Of a stretch of DNA of 47,267 nt, positions 15,944 to 24,104 are shown piece by piece. Under the pieces are notes generated by a model that was not told where the DNA came from, did no database searches, and worked only from the letters and a program-made list of their open reading frames with translations. How positions within the stretch are numbered: the first letter of the stretch is position 1; every line of letters starts with the position of its first letter. The stretch is from CAZRRV01 sp964602735 (GTDB taxonomy: Bacteria > Bacillota > Clostridia > Oscillospirales > Acutalibacteraceae): the NCBI GenBank assembly GCA_964602735.1, contig CAZRRV010000007.1, positions 1 to 47,267 on the forward strand. The letters run 5' to 3'. The position numbers and the translations under genes were made by a program.

Positions 15944-17702
15944 CGCCGACATCGGCAAACACCGCAAGCGATGTATTTACCGCTCCGAACGCGCCGAGAA
16001 TCAGCACCGCCGCCTTAACCGCCAGCGAAAACACTATGTTCTGCCTTACCTTGCGCATCGTGCGTTTCGCAAGCTTTACGGCTACCGGCAACGCCGATAA
16101 ATCGTCTTTCATCAGTACGATATCCGATGCCTCGACCGCGGAATCGGAGCCCGCTTCTCCCATGGAAACACCGACATCGGCGCACATAAGAGTAGGCGCG
16201 TCGTTAATGCCGTCTCCCGCAAAGAGAACGGAACCGCTCTGCCGCAGCCGTTCGACGGCCGCGGTTTTCTCCTGCGGCAGCAAACCGCTTTCATATTCAT
16301 CGATGCCGAGTTCGCCCGCCACGGCGGCCGCGGCGCCGGCATTGTCGCCCGTAAGCATCACTATGCGGCATTTCATCGCCCTGAGCGATTCCAAAGCCGA
16401 CGGTGCCTCGGGTTTTATTTCGTCTTTTAGCACACAGCACCCGAGATATTTGCCTCCCTTAGCCGCGTAGACGCGGGTACCCGGCGCCCGATCTTCCGGC
16501 ACCGGTATGCCCTGTTCCTCAAGCCACTCGCGCCTCCCCGCAAAACAGGGTATGCCGTTTATTTTTAGCGACACTCCCCTGCCCTCAAACTCTTTCTCCT
16601 CGGAAGTCCGCATCCCGTTTTCAAGCGGGATTCCGGCAAACGCGGCGGCCAGCGGGTGAGAGGAAATTCTTTCGGCGGCGGCCACGGTGGAGCGAAGCTC
16701 GCGCCCGTCGGAGCCGTCGGCGGGGAGCCACTCGCTTATGACGAACCTGCCGCGGGTCAAAGTCCCGGTTTTGTCGAAAGCGGCGACGGTAACGCCCGCC
16801 GCTTTTTCCACGGAATCGCCGCCCTTAAATAAAATGCCGAGCCTGCTCCCGGCGCCTATTCCCCCGAAAATCGCCATCGGTACCGAAACAACAAGCGCGC
16901 ACGGGCAGGAAACGACAAGAAAAACAATGGCGCGGGAAAGCCATACCCGGAAATTTCCGTTAAACAGAGGCGGTACCACCGCGAGCAGAACCGCCAGCAC
17001 AACTACGGCGGGTGTATAGTACCGGGCAAAGCGTGAGATAAACCGCTCGGAAGGAGCTTTTTTCGAGGCGGCGTTTTCAACAAGATCGAGAATTTTCGCC
17101 ACAGTGGAATTTTCGTATTTTTCCGTCGCCCGGACGGTAAGAGCCGAATTGAGATTAAGCGAACCGCTTATCACGCCGCTTCCGGGAGACACCGGCACGG
17201 GGAGCGATTCCCCGGTAACCGACGCCGTATTCAGCGACCCCGTCCCCTCGACCACAACGCCGTCGACGGGAACCCGCTCGCCGGGCTTTACCAGCAGCAA
17301 ATCGCCCGGCTCAACCGCATCGGGAGCGGCGGTTACAGTCTCTCCGTTTTTTATAAGATGCACCGTTTCGGGCGCGATTGCCATTAAATCCGCTATCGAG
17401 CGCCGCGAGCGGCCTACGGCGTACCGCTGAAACATCTCGCCGATTTGATAGAACAGCAGAATCGCCACGGCCTCGAAATACTGTTTGATACAGAACGCGG
17501 CAATCGCCGAAATCGACATCAGCAGATTTTCATCGAAAGTGTGACCCCGTATAAGGCGCATTATCCCTTTGTAAACCACATCGTACCCTACCGTGACCGC
17601 CGCCGCCAGAAAGCCGAACACCCGGTATTTTTCGGGCAACAGAAAAGTTACCGCGACCTCCGCGACGCAGATCAGTATCCGCACCGCCGTTTTTCTGTTC
17701 AT
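15834..17702 (-). CDS. cadA: cadmium/zinc-type P1B ATPase
   Basis: This 622-residue heavy-metal exporter has the membrane metal site SCPCALVVSVP, the actuator loop TGES, the phosphorylation motif DKTGTLTRG, the P1B-specific HP dipeptide in SSHPLA, the hinge GDGINDAPTL, and a last membrane segment containing FADVGVMILAVLNSL. The Asp in that segment is the third metal ligand in Zn/Cd/Pb pumps, which points away from copper. No N-terminal metal-binding domain is present; it is encoded by the small gene immediately upstream. Their stop and start share one base (TAATG). The C-terminal tail is basic and overlaps a convergent gene by 110 bases. It is controlled with the upstream CadC-type repressor. 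Confidence 0.92.
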   Translation of the reverse strand: MNRKTAVRILICVAEVAVTFLLPEKYRVFGFLAAAVTVGYDVVYKGIMRLIRGHTFDENLLMSISAIAAFCIKQYFEAVAILLFYQIGEMFQRYAVGRSRRSIADLMAIAPETVHLIKNGETVTAAPDAVEPGDLLLVKPGERVPVDGVVVEGTGSLNTASVTGESLPVPVSPGSGVISGSLNLNSALTVRATEKYENSTVAKILDLVENAASKKAPSERFISRFARYYTPAVVVLAVLLAVVPPLFNGNFRVWLSRAIVFLVVSCPCALVVSVPMAIFGGIGAGSRLGILFKGGDSVEKAAGVTVAAFDKTGTLTRGRFVISEWLPADGSDGRELRSTVAAAERISSHPLAAAFAGIPLENGMRTSEEKEFEGRGVSLKINGIPCFAGRREWLEEQGIPVPEDRAPGTRVYAAKGGKYLGCCVLKDEIKPEAPSALESLRAMKCRIVMLTGDNAGAAAAVAGELGIDEYESGLLPQEKTAAVERLRQSGSVLFAGDGINDAPTLMCADVGVSMGEAGSDSAVEASDIVLMKDDLSALPVAVKLAKRTMRKVRQNIVFSLAVKAAVLILGAFGAVNTSLAVFADVGVMILAVLNSLNFRFARAERNGGRTRTPRDKARQAAG

Positions 17703-17923
17703 TACCGCTCCTCAATCCGGCAATCCGGCTCGATTTTTTTTACGGTCTTGCGCGCCTGTTCGAGTATGCTTTCGTGCATCGGCTCGTCGGCGTCGATTAA
17801 AAGCTTTTCCGTAATGAACGCGACAGACGCGGAACGCACCCCGTTTATCTTTCCGATGACGCGCGCGGCGTTTTCGGCGCAGTTAGCACAATCGAGCCCC
17901 GTAATACGATATTGCTTTACCAT
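17702..17923 (-). CDS. heavy-metal-associated (HMA) domain protein
   Basis: A 73-residue single HMA domain has the metal-binding loop GLDCANCA (Cys12 and Cys15) and the conserved VIGKINGVRSASVAF. It would act as a metallochaperone or a detached regulatory domain of the P1B ATPase encoded next. The ATG at 17923 was chosen over a longer frame because AGGGGGAAT lies before it and the domain starts at once. It sits 11 bases after the repressor gene and is fused by TAATG to the ATPase gene, so the three form one operon. In CadA relatives this domain is normally the N-terminus of the pump. Confidence 0.88.
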   Translation of the reverse strand: MVKQYRITGLDCANCAENAARVIGKINGVRSASVAFITEKLLIDADEPMHESILEQARKTVKKIEPDCRIEER

Positions 17924-17934
17924 ATAAATTCCCC

Positions 17935-18288
17935 CTATTCGGTAATATGTTCCATTCCGGTGTTGAGTATGGTTCTCACGTGATCGTCGGCCAAAGAGTA
18001 GAATACACTTCTCCCCGATTTGCGGAATTTTATCAGGCTGCTTTGTTTCAGAATGCGCAGCTGATGCGATACCGCCGACTGCGTTACCCCCAGCAAAGCC
18101 GTAATATCGCACACGCAAAGCTCGTTGTCGAGCAGCAGATAAAGTATCTTCATCCTGGTTGAATCACCGAAAACCTTGAACAGTTCGGCCTCGTCGTAAA
18201 TCAGATCGTCGGCGGGCAGATTCTGTTTCGCAAGCCGGATATTTTCCTCGTGCAGCTCTGTTTCGCCGCAGGCAGGCATATCATCCAT
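17935..18288 (-). CDS. cadC: CadC/SmtB-type metal-sensing repressor
   Basis: This 117-residue winged-helix ArsR-family protein carries both metal sites of the classical CadC, at identical positions. Cys7, Cys58 and Cys60 (ELCVCD) form the thiolate site for Cd/Pb. Asp101, His103, His114 and Glu117 (DxHx10HxxE) form the C-terminal zinc site. The recognition helix is TQSAVSHQLRIL. Metal binding should release it from the operator immediately upstream, giving induction by Cd, Pb or Zn of itself, the HMA protein and the pump. It is the first gene of the operon. The assignment rests on complete ligand conservation and on gene context. Confidence 0.92.
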   Translation of the reverse strand: MDDMPACGETELHEENIRLAKQNLPADDLIYDEAELFKVFGDSTRMKILYLLLDNELCVCDITALLGVTQSAVSHQLRILKQSSLIKFRKSGRSVFYSLADDHVRTILNTGMEHITE

Positions 18289-18310
18289 TTGCGCCGTCTC
18301 CTTTCAAGCT

Positions 18311-18334
18311 ATATATGCGTATTTGTTCATATAT
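18311..18334 (-). promoter_or_regulatory. CadC operator
   Basis: A 24-bp imperfect inverted repeat has perfect 7-bp outer arms, ATATATG and CATATAT, in the 12-2-12 layout typical of SmtB/CadC sites. It begins 2 bases downstream of the -10 box, where bound repressor would block transcription. Confidence 0.75.
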
Positions 18335-18336
18335 TC

Positions 18337-18364
18337 ATTATAGCGCCGTTTTTTTTATTGTCAA
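18337..18364 (-). promoter_or_regulatory. promoter of the cad operon
   Basis: A consensus TTGACA (18364-18359) and a consensus TATAAT (18342-18337) are separated by 16 bases, with the operator directly downstream. Confidence 0.85.
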
Positions 18365-18453
18365 GCGATTTTGTGAGAATTTCCGCTTTTTTTCGGCGGC
18401 AAATCGTGGTATATTATTATCCGGCGGCAACGCAGGGGAGGATTGTTCGACTG

Positions 18454-19218
18454 ATGCTCGCGTTCAAAAATATATGCTGTCAAATCGACGGCAAAGAGAT
18501 TCTAAAAAGCATAAACCTCGAAATCAACGACCGTTTCGTAGCCGTTACCGGACCGAACGGAAGCGGGAAATCGACTTTGCTGAAAACCGCTATGGGCATA
18601 GTCAAACCCGCATCCGGGCGGGTGGAATTAGACGGCGAGGATATTACGGAACTTTCGGTAACCGAACGGGCGAAGCGGGGAATGAGTTTCGCTTTCCAGC
18701 AGCCGGTGCGTTTTAAGGGGCTTACGGTGCGCGACCTGCTCGAACTCGCCGGGGGAAACGCGGGAAACGGCAAACCCGGAGAGCGGTTCGCCGCCGCCTG
18801 CGATATTCTCGGAGAAGTGGGACTTTGCGCGGGGGATTATCTCGACCGGGAACTCGACGGCACTCTTTCCGGCGGAGAAATGAAACGGATAGAAATAGCC
18901 ATGGCGGCCGCGAGGGGAACCGAAATAACCCTGTTTGACGAGCCGGAGGCGGGAATCGATTTATGGAGTTTTAACAATCTTATACGGATATTTGAAAATC
19001 TGTACGAAAAAACCTCGGGCACGATAGTGATAATAACCCATCAGGAGCGCATTTTGAACATTGCCGACAAAATAGTATATCTGAAAGACGGGGAAATTTC
19101 CGACTTCGGCGACGGTACAGAGGTTATGCGCCGCCTTTCTTCGGACGTCTGCCCGAAAAACTGCGACGCTTACGGCGCCGACCGCAAAAACTGTGCGCTC
19201 GGCCGAGAGGTGAGATAA
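18454..19218 (+). CDS. SufC-like ABC ATPase (SMS system)
   Basis: This 254-residue ATPase has Walker A GPNGSGKST (33-41), a Q loop in FQQPVRF, the signature LSGGEMKR and Walker B ITLFDEPEAGID. The overall phrasing is that of SufC, the energiser of iron-sulfur scaffold assembly. The C-terminus adds a small cysteine cluster (CPKNC then C), which is unusual for SufC. The start ATG at 18454 has AGGGGAGG about 12 bases upstream; the longer frame back to 18250 would run over the cad promoter. Its stop and the next start share a base (TAATG). With no SufS, SufU or SufE nearby, it fits the minimal SmsC of Clostridia and archaea. Confidence 0.85.
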   Translation: MLAFKNICCQIDGKEILKSINLEINDRFVAVTGPNGSGKSTLLKTAMGIVKPASGRVELDGEDITELSVTERAKRGMSFAFQQPVRFKGLTVRDLLELAGGNAGNGKPGERFAAACDILGEVGLCAGDYLDRELDGTLSGGEMKRIEIAMAAARGTEITLFDEPEAGIDLWSFNNLIRIFENLYEKTSGTIVIITHQERILNIADKIVYLKDGEISDFGDGTEVMRRLSSDVCPKNCDAYGADRKNCALGREVR

Positions 19219-20135
19219 TGAACGATATTCAGAAATCGCTTCTGAAAGAGGTTGCGGCGCTCGACGCTCTCCCCCGCGGCGCCTACAATATACGCAGCAA
19301 CGGCAAAAGCGCCATGCGCAACACAACGGAGACGATAGACATCGTCACAAAAAGCGACAGGCAGGGCATTGATGTTTTAATAAAACCAGGCACAAAAAAT
19401 CAAAGCGTGCATATACCGGTGATAATTTCCGAAAGCGGGCTCAAAGAAGTTGTGTACAACGACTTCTTTATAGGCGAAAACTGCGATATTACCGTTGTGG
19501 CGGGGTGCGGAATTTCCAACTGCGGAGGCGACGATTCACGTCACGACGGCGTTCACAGATTTTTTGTCGGTGCCGGAAGCAGGGTCAGGTATATTGAAAA
19601 ACATTACGGCGAGGGAACCGGGAAAGGCAAAAGACTTATGAACCCGTCTACCGAGATTCACCTGAGCGACGGAGCGTTTATGGAACTTGAAACGGCGCAA
19701 ATAGGCGGAATCGACGACACACTGAGGACAACCGTTGCCGAAATCTCCGAAAGCGCCTCGCTGTTAATACACGATAAAATTTTAACCGACGGTTCCCAAA
19801 CCGCGAAAGCCGAAATAAACGTCGAACTTGCCGGAGACGGATCCTCCGCCGACATCGTAAGCCGTGGAGTTGCGAAAGGAGAAAGCCGCCAGGAAATCGA
19901 GATAGGGATTACCGGCCGCGCCGCCTGCAAAGGTCACGCCTCATGCGATTCGATTATAATGGAGAACGGAATAATTACGGCGTCGCCGCGGCTTAACGCC
20001 TATAACGAAAACGCCGAACTGATACATGAGGCCGCGATAGGCAGGATCGCCGGCGAGCAGCTTGTCAAACTTATGACCCTCGGCCTTTCAGACACCGAAG
20101 CCGAACAGATGATTATCCGCGGGTTCCTCCGCTGA
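19218..20135 (+). CDS. SufB/SufD-like scaffold (SMS system)
   Basis: This 305-residue protein of the SufBD family is shorter than classical SufB (about 465) or SufD (about 420) because it lacks most of the N-terminal region. Recognisable parts are the beta-helix repeats, with GCGISNCGGDDSRHDGVH, RVRYIEKHYG, and the C-terminal block containing CKGHASCDSIIMENG, HEAAIGRI and GLSDTEAEQMIIRGFL, which is the family hallmark. Candidate ligands for a cluster include the Cys of the ISNCGG and HASCDS segments and the nearby His. It is translated from an ATG sharing one base with the stop of the ATPase gene. The pair would form a C2B2 scaffold complex. A strong terminator follows. Confidence 0.85.
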   Translation: MNDIQKSLLKEVAALDALPRGAYNIRSNGKSAMRNTTETIDIVTKSDRQGIDVLIKPGTKNQSVHIPVIISESGLKEVVYNDFFIGENCDITVVAGCGISNCGGDDSRHDGVHRFFVGAGSRVRYIEKHYGEGTGKGKRLMNPSTEIHLSDGAFMELETAQIGGIDDTLRTTVAEISESASLLIHDKILTDGSQTAKAEINVELAGDGSSADIVSRGVAKGESRQEIEIGITGRAACKGHASCDSIIMENGIITASPRLNAYNENAELIHEAAIGRIAGEQLVKLMTLGLSDTEAEQMIIRGFLR

Positions 20136-20180
20136 GGGGCCGGTTCGAGCGGAGCAAAACCCGCACACGGCATAAAAAAG

Positions 20181-20219
20181 CGGGCAGAAGCTTACTGTTT
20201 GCCTCTGCCCGTTTTTTTT
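20181..20219 (+). terminator. terminator after the SMS pair
   Basis: CGGGCAGA and TCTGCCCG form an 8-bp stem followed by eight T. A run of A before the stem could make it work for the other strand too. Confidence 0.85.
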
Positions 20220-20246
20220 ATTGTGTATGAACCGCACTTTTATACT
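20218..20246 (+). promoter_or_regulatory. possible promoter of a small transcript
   Basis: TTATTG (20218-20223) and TATACT (20241-20246) are 17 bases apart and begin directly after a terminator. The -35 box is weak. Confidence 0.3.
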
Positions 20247-20252
20247 ATTTGC

Positions 20253-20368
20253 CGCGCGTATACGCCGCCGGACGGTTTCGCGCCCCGCCCGTTCCGTTAT
20301 CCGCCGTATTCAGCCGGAATCCGACACGGTTCCGCCTGTGCCCCGCGAAAAAGCCGGCGGGGTTTTTT
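20253..20368 (+). ncRNA. candidate small RNA
   Basis: About 115 bases lie between a possible promoter and a strong plus-strand terminator (20341-20368), with no credible protein start. The 65-codon frame across it lacks a ribosome binding site and runs past the terminator. No known RNA family is recognised. It points towards the 3' end of serC. Confidence 0.3.
20341..20368 (+). terminator. rho-independent terminator
   Basis: CCCCGC (20341-20346) pairs with GCGGGG (20357-20362) and is followed by six T. No annotated plus-strand gene ends just before it; the SMS pair has its own terminator 130 bases earlier. Confidence 0.7.
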
Positions 20369-20389
20369 ATGTGTTGAAATTTCGGGACA

Positions 20390-21475
20390 CTATCTGCTTT
20401 TTTCAAAATTTTCGATGAACTCAACCAGCCTGTCGACACCTTCGGCCGGCATGGCGTTATAAATCGAAGCGCGCATTCCGCCTACCGAACGGTGCCCTTT
20501 CAGATTAACGAACCCGGCGGCGGTGCTTTCTTTAATAAACTCGGCGTTGACTTCCTCGCTTTCGGCGCGGAAGGTGACATTCATCATCGAGCGGCACTCC
20601 GCGGCGTTGGGGTTTTTGAACAGTCCGCTGTTATCGAGGCAGGCGTACAGTTTATCGGCTTTCGCCCGGTTGATTTTCGCCATGGCGGAAAGGCCCCCGA
20701 GATCCTTTATCCATTCAAGCACCAGCTTGCAGATATAAATCGGCCAGCACGGCGGGGTGTTGTACATCGAGCCGTTTTTCGCCATTATGTCGTACCGGCA
20801 GACCGAAGGCACGAAGCCCGGCACATCTTCGCGTATAAGATCTTCCCTCACTATAACAATCGTAAGCCCGGCGGGAGCTATGTTCTTCTGCGCCCCGGCG
20901 TATATAAGCCCGAACCGCGACACATCGACCGGTTCGGAAAGAATGCAGGAACTCATATCCGCCACAAGCGGAACATCGCCGGTATCGGGGATGTAATTCC
21001 ATTTTGTGCCGAATATCGTATTATTAAAACAAATGTGAACATAATCGGCTCCGGGGGTGAGGTTCAGTTCCTCCTGCCTGGGGATCCGGCAAAAATTCTC
21101 ACTTTTCGTGGTGGCGGCAAGATTTATTCTGTCGCTGTATTTCTGCGCCTCGGCATACGCCTTGTTGGAAAACTGACCCGTAACCACATAATCGGCCACG
21201 CCGGTCTTCAGCAGGTTCATCGGTACGGACGCGAACTGCAGCGACGCGCCGCCCTGCAAAAAAAGGACTTTGTAATTGCCCGGTATATCCATTACTTCTC
21301 TGAAAAGGGCCTCCGCTTCGGTGATGATCGCTTCGAAAGCCTTCGAGCGGTGACTCATCTCCATTACGCTGCTGCCGCAACCCTCGTAATTCAGCAGCTG
21401 GTCGCGCGCCTTTTCGAGAACCGGCTCCGGAAGCATCGACGGCCCGGCGGAAAAATTGTAAACTCTGTTGTACAT
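20390..21475 (-). CDS. serC: phosphoserine aminotransferase
   Basis: This 361-residue PLP-dependent enzyme converts 3-phosphohydroxypyruvate to 3-phosphoserine in serine synthesis, and can also act in pyridoxal phosphate synthesis. Diagnostic parts are NFSAGPSMLPEPVL at the start, EMSHRSKAF, LQGGAS, and AGAQKNIAPAGLT with Lys197 as the PLP lysine. The C-terminus holds GHRSVGGMRASIYNAMP. The ATG at 21475 was chosen because GGGGAGAG lies 8 bases before it; the longer frame to 21514 would cover the promoter region. No serA or serB is adjacent. It has its own promoter. Confidence 0.96.
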   Translation of the reverse strand: MYNRVYNFSAGPSMLPEPVLEKARDQLLNYEGCGSSVMEMSHRSKAFEAIITEAEALFREVMDIPGNYKVLFLQGGASLQFASVPMNLLKTGVADYVVTGQFSNKAYAEAQKYSDRINLAATTKSENFCRIPRQEELNLTPGADYVHICFNNTIFGTKWNYIPDTGDVPLVADMSSCILSEPVDVSRFGLIYAGAQKNIAPAGLTIVIVREDLIREDVPGFVPSVCRYDIMAKNGSMYNTPPCWPIYICKLVLEWIKDLGGLSAMAKINRAKADKLYACLDNSGLFKNPNAAECRSMMNVTFRAESEEVNAEFIKESTAAGFVNLKGHRSVGGMRASIYNAMPAEGVDRLVEFIENFEKSR

Positions 21476-21517
21476 ATCAATTCTCTCCCCTATCTGAAAA
21501 TACGGTTTATACAAGTA

Positions 21518-21546
21518 ATTATATGCTTTTCCCCTCCGGTATGCAA
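21518..21546 (-). promoter_or_regulatory. promoter of serC
   Basis: TTGCAT (21546-21541) and a perfect TATAAT (21523-21518) are 17 bases apart, 42 bases before the start codon. Confidence 0.7.
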
Positions 21547-21600
21547 CACTTTTTTATTTTCGGCCGCGATTGTAACTTTTTGCCTTACGCCGCATATATA

Positions 21601-21631
21601 AAAGCGGGAACTTCCCTCGGAAAGTTCCCGC
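21601..21631 (-). terminator. terminator of the arabinofuranosidase gene
   Basis: GCGGGAACTT and AAGTTCCCGC form a perfect 10-bp stem (21604-21631), followed on the minus strand by TTTATATA. It lies 28 bases after the stop codon. Confidence 0.8.
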
Positions 21632-21659
21632 CGGTTTTACCGCCGCCGTCAGCCGCCTG

Positions 21660-23117
21660 TTACTCCTCTTCCGTTTCGGCCTCTACCGTGAGAACGCCGG
21701 CTTTGGGCACCGTTACGGGAGCCGCCGTATCGACGGCGAACTCTTCCGCGGTAACGGTATCGGGCGATTCGAAAGTGTTGTGCGCGTGCATATCGCTGTT
21801 TGCGAGTACCCGCGCGACGCCTTTGCGCGCAAGCCCGGCGCCCACACAAGAAAGTGAAATTTCGGCGTCGTCCCTGCATGACAGGTTGGCTACGGAAATC
21901 AGCATCCTGCCGTTTTTGACCGTAGCAGAAACCGAAACCGAATCCTCTAAAATTCCGTTGTCTTCGACAAAGGTATCAATCGCCTCGGCGCCCTGATGTC
22001 CTTTATACATATCGTAAACATAATATGTGGGGGTAGTGATGCAGTGTTCGCCGCCCGCCAAAAACAGGCAGTGAATGTTGTTTACAAGCTGAGCCGCGTT
22101 CGCCATACGCACCTTGTCGCAGTTACGGTTGAAAATATTGAGGGTTTGCGCCGTAATAACGGCATCGCGCATTGTGCTTTGCTGCTCAAAAAGATTATAG
22201 CCGCCGCTGGGACCCGAATTATCGGTATGCCAGCACCCCCATTCGTCGACAACCAGCCTGATTTTATCACCCATGCCGTGCGCGCAAATCACGTTCCAGT
22301 TGCGGTTGATTATCTCCTCCATACGCTCGGCCTTGGCGATCAGCATATCCCATTCGTCTTCGGTAAAATCAACCGTGCCGCCCGCGTGCCCGCAGTAATA
22401 ATGCATCGCGAATCCGCTGATTTTCGAATGTTCGCCGAGTCCGGGAATAACCCCGTTCGCCCATTCGTAACGCGTCGCGTCGGTGCCGCAGGCGAACAGC
22501 TCGGCGCCGGGAGCGAAATTGTGCATAACCGTCGCGTAACGGCGACATTCATCGGCGTAAAATTCCGGCCGCATATTTCCGCCGCCGCCCCAGTTCTCGT
22601 TCCCTACGCCCCAGAACGGAATATCGAACGGCTCGGGATGACCGTTCTTCGCGCGCTCTTCCGCCAGTTCGGTTGTACCCGCCGGCGAGAGGCAGTAATC
22701 CATCCAGCGCAGAATATGAAGCGGCGTAGAACTTGTCAGATTCGCCGCAAAATAACCTTTCGCCCCGATAAGCTCGCACAGATCCATAAACTCATCGGTT
22801 CCGACCGCGTTGCTTTCATACCGCCCGTCGTTTTTGAGCCACCAGCCCGGGCGAACAGGACGGTTCTCCCCCACTCCGTCGCGCCAGTCGTAGGTTTCGG
22901 CAAAACACCCGCCCGGCCAGCGCAGCACCGGAACATTTATCGCCCTCAGCTTTTCTATTATCTCTTTGCGAAACCCGTTGATGTTAGGCACTTCCGAATC
23001 CTTTCCGACCCAGAGCCCGTCGTAAAAAACGCCGCCTATCATCTCGGTAAAATGCCCGTAAATTTCGGGCGACACGGTGCCGATTTTTTTCGGAGTTATC
23101 AGATAAACCTTTTTCAT
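21660..23117 (-). CDS. GH51 alpha-L-arabinofuranosidase
   Basis: This 485-residue glycoside hydrolase of family 51 removes terminal arabinofuranose from arabinan or arabinoxylan fragments. The catalytic acid/base is Glu174 in GVGNENWGGGGNM, and the nucleophile is Glu292 in VVDEWGCW. The substrate pocket signatures LRWPGGCFAETYDWRDGVG and GFAMHYYCGHAGG are intact. There is no signal peptide, so it acts in the cytoplasm on imported oligosaccharides. The ATG at 23117 follows AAAGAGG; the frame continues upstream to 23324 but that part would cross the divergent promoters. A TATAAT at 23187-23182 may be its -10 box. It is divergent from an AraC-family gene that probably controls it. Confidence 0.93.
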   Translation of the reverse strand: MKKVYLITPKKIGTVSPEIYGHFTEMIGGVFYDGLWVGKDSEVPNINGFRKEIIEKLRAINVPVLRWPGGCFAETYDWRDGVGENRPVRPGWWLKNDGRYESNAVGTDEFMDLCELIGAKGYFAANLTSSTPLHILRWMDYCLSPAGTTELAEERAKNGHPEPFDIPFWGVGNENWGGGGNMRPEFYADECRRYATVMHNFAPGAELFACGTDATRYEWANGVIPGLGEHSKISGFAMHYYCGHAGGTVDFTEDEWDMLIAKAERMEEIINRNWNVICAHGMGDKIRLVVDEWGCWHTDNSGPSGGYNLFEQQSTMRDAVITAQTLNIFNRNCDKVRMANAAQLVNNIHCLFLAGGEHCITTPTYYVYDMYKGHQGAEAIDTFVEDNGILEDSVSVSATVKNGRMLISVANLSCRDDAEISLSCVGAGLARKGVARVLANSDMHAHNTFESPDTVTAEEFAVDTAAPVTVPKAGVLTVEAETEEE

Positions 23118-23198
23118 AACGCGTTGCCTCTTTCTTCTTTTGCCCGGCGGTACCGCACGGCGCCCGCCGACGTTTTCCCAAATTATATACGCCGCCGG

Positions 23199-23227
23199 TT
23201 GACAAATAAAGAAAATATGTGTAAAAT
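23199..23227 (+). promoter_or_regulatory. promoter of the AraC-family gene
   Basis: TTGACA (23199-23204) and TAAAAT (23222-23227) are 17 bases apart. GGAGG and the ATG follow at 23264. Confidence 0.75.
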
Positions 23228-23263
23228 TATAGCCGAAAGTTATCTTTTCCCGGAGGTTCGCGA

Positions 23264-24058
23264 ATGTTTTATCAATCGATGAATTCCGTCGGACAGTTCT
23301 GTTTCGAGCATATTCTATATACAAATATCAATATCCGCGAACACATGCACCGCCATCCCGAGCTGATACGCGTGCGGCGCGGCGCGGTATCCCTTACGGC
23401 GGAGGGAAGTACGGAGACGGTGCGCGAAAGCGAGTACGCTTTTGTTCCGACAAACTGCCTGCACGCCTACTCGACCGAAGGGTTCTCGCTTGCCGATGTC
23501 TGTGTTTTTTCGGAGGATTTGGTACCGTTTTTCGCGAAAGAGACGCGCGGCAAAAAGCCGAAACGACACGTGTTCCGCTGCCCGGAACCGGCGGAGGGGT
23601 ACGCGGCGGCCGTACTGTTCGCCGAGACCGGCGAGCGGAGCATATACGCCTTGAAATCGGCGCTGTACGCTGTTCTGGGCGGGGCGACGGAACAGTTGGA
23701 CTTTACAAAGGCAACATCCGCCAACGAACTGCTGTTAAACAGAATAGTGAACTGTATTGCCGACGGTTACACCGAAAATATAACCCTGCGTTCGGTTGCA
23801 AAAACGCTGGGCTATGAGGAGCATTATCTATCGCGGTGCTTTCACGGCTCAATTCCGATGCATTTTTCGCGATACGTGAATCTCTACCGCGTGGACGCCG
23901 CAATCGAACTGCTTTCCCACACCGATCTCTCAATTACCGAAATAGCCGGAAGGAGCGGTTTCGGGAGCATACGCGCTTTCAACCGCGCCTTCCGTGAAAT
24001 TACCGGCTTTTCGCCGAGCGAACTGCCCGTGCGCCCCTTTTTCCGCACACAAAGCTGA
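23264..24058 (+). CDS. AraC-family transcriptional regulator
   Basis: This 264-residue regulator has an N-terminal cupin-like sensing domain (HMHRHPELIRVRRG near residues 27-40) and a C-terminal double helix-turn-helix. The first helix-turn-helix covers LRSVAKTLGYEEHYLSRCF, and the second is the family signature LSITEIAGRSGFGSIRAFNRAFREITGFSPSE. GGAGG lies 6 bases before the ATG. Its position head-to-head with the GH51 gene suggests that it senses arabinose or an arabino-oligosaccharide and switches that gene. No transporter gene is adjacent, so uptake must be encoded elsewhere. The AraC-family assignment is firm; ligand and target are inferred. Confidence 0.92.
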   Translation: MFYQSMNSVGQFCFEHILYTNINIREHMHRHPELIRVRRGAVSLTAEGSTETVRESEYAFVPTNCLHAYSTEGFSLADVCVFSEDLVPFFAKETRGKKPKRHVFRCPEPAEGYAAAVLFAETGERSIYALKSALYAVLGGATEQLDFTKATSANELLLNRIVNCIADGYTENITLRSVAKTLGYEEHYLSRCFHGSIPMHFSRYVNLYRVDAAIELLSHTDLSITEIAGRSGFGSIRAFNRAFREITGFSPSELPVRPFFRTQS

Positions 24059-24104
24059 CCCGCCGGCGAGATGCTCATAACAAACTCGCCCTTCTCAATC
24101 GGCG

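Noticed and set aside
20492..23282. Plus-strand frames of 369 and 428 codons opposite serC and the GH51 gene
   Set aside because: Both are antisense shadows of well-recognised enzymes in GC-rich codon phase, with arginine-rich unlikely proteins.
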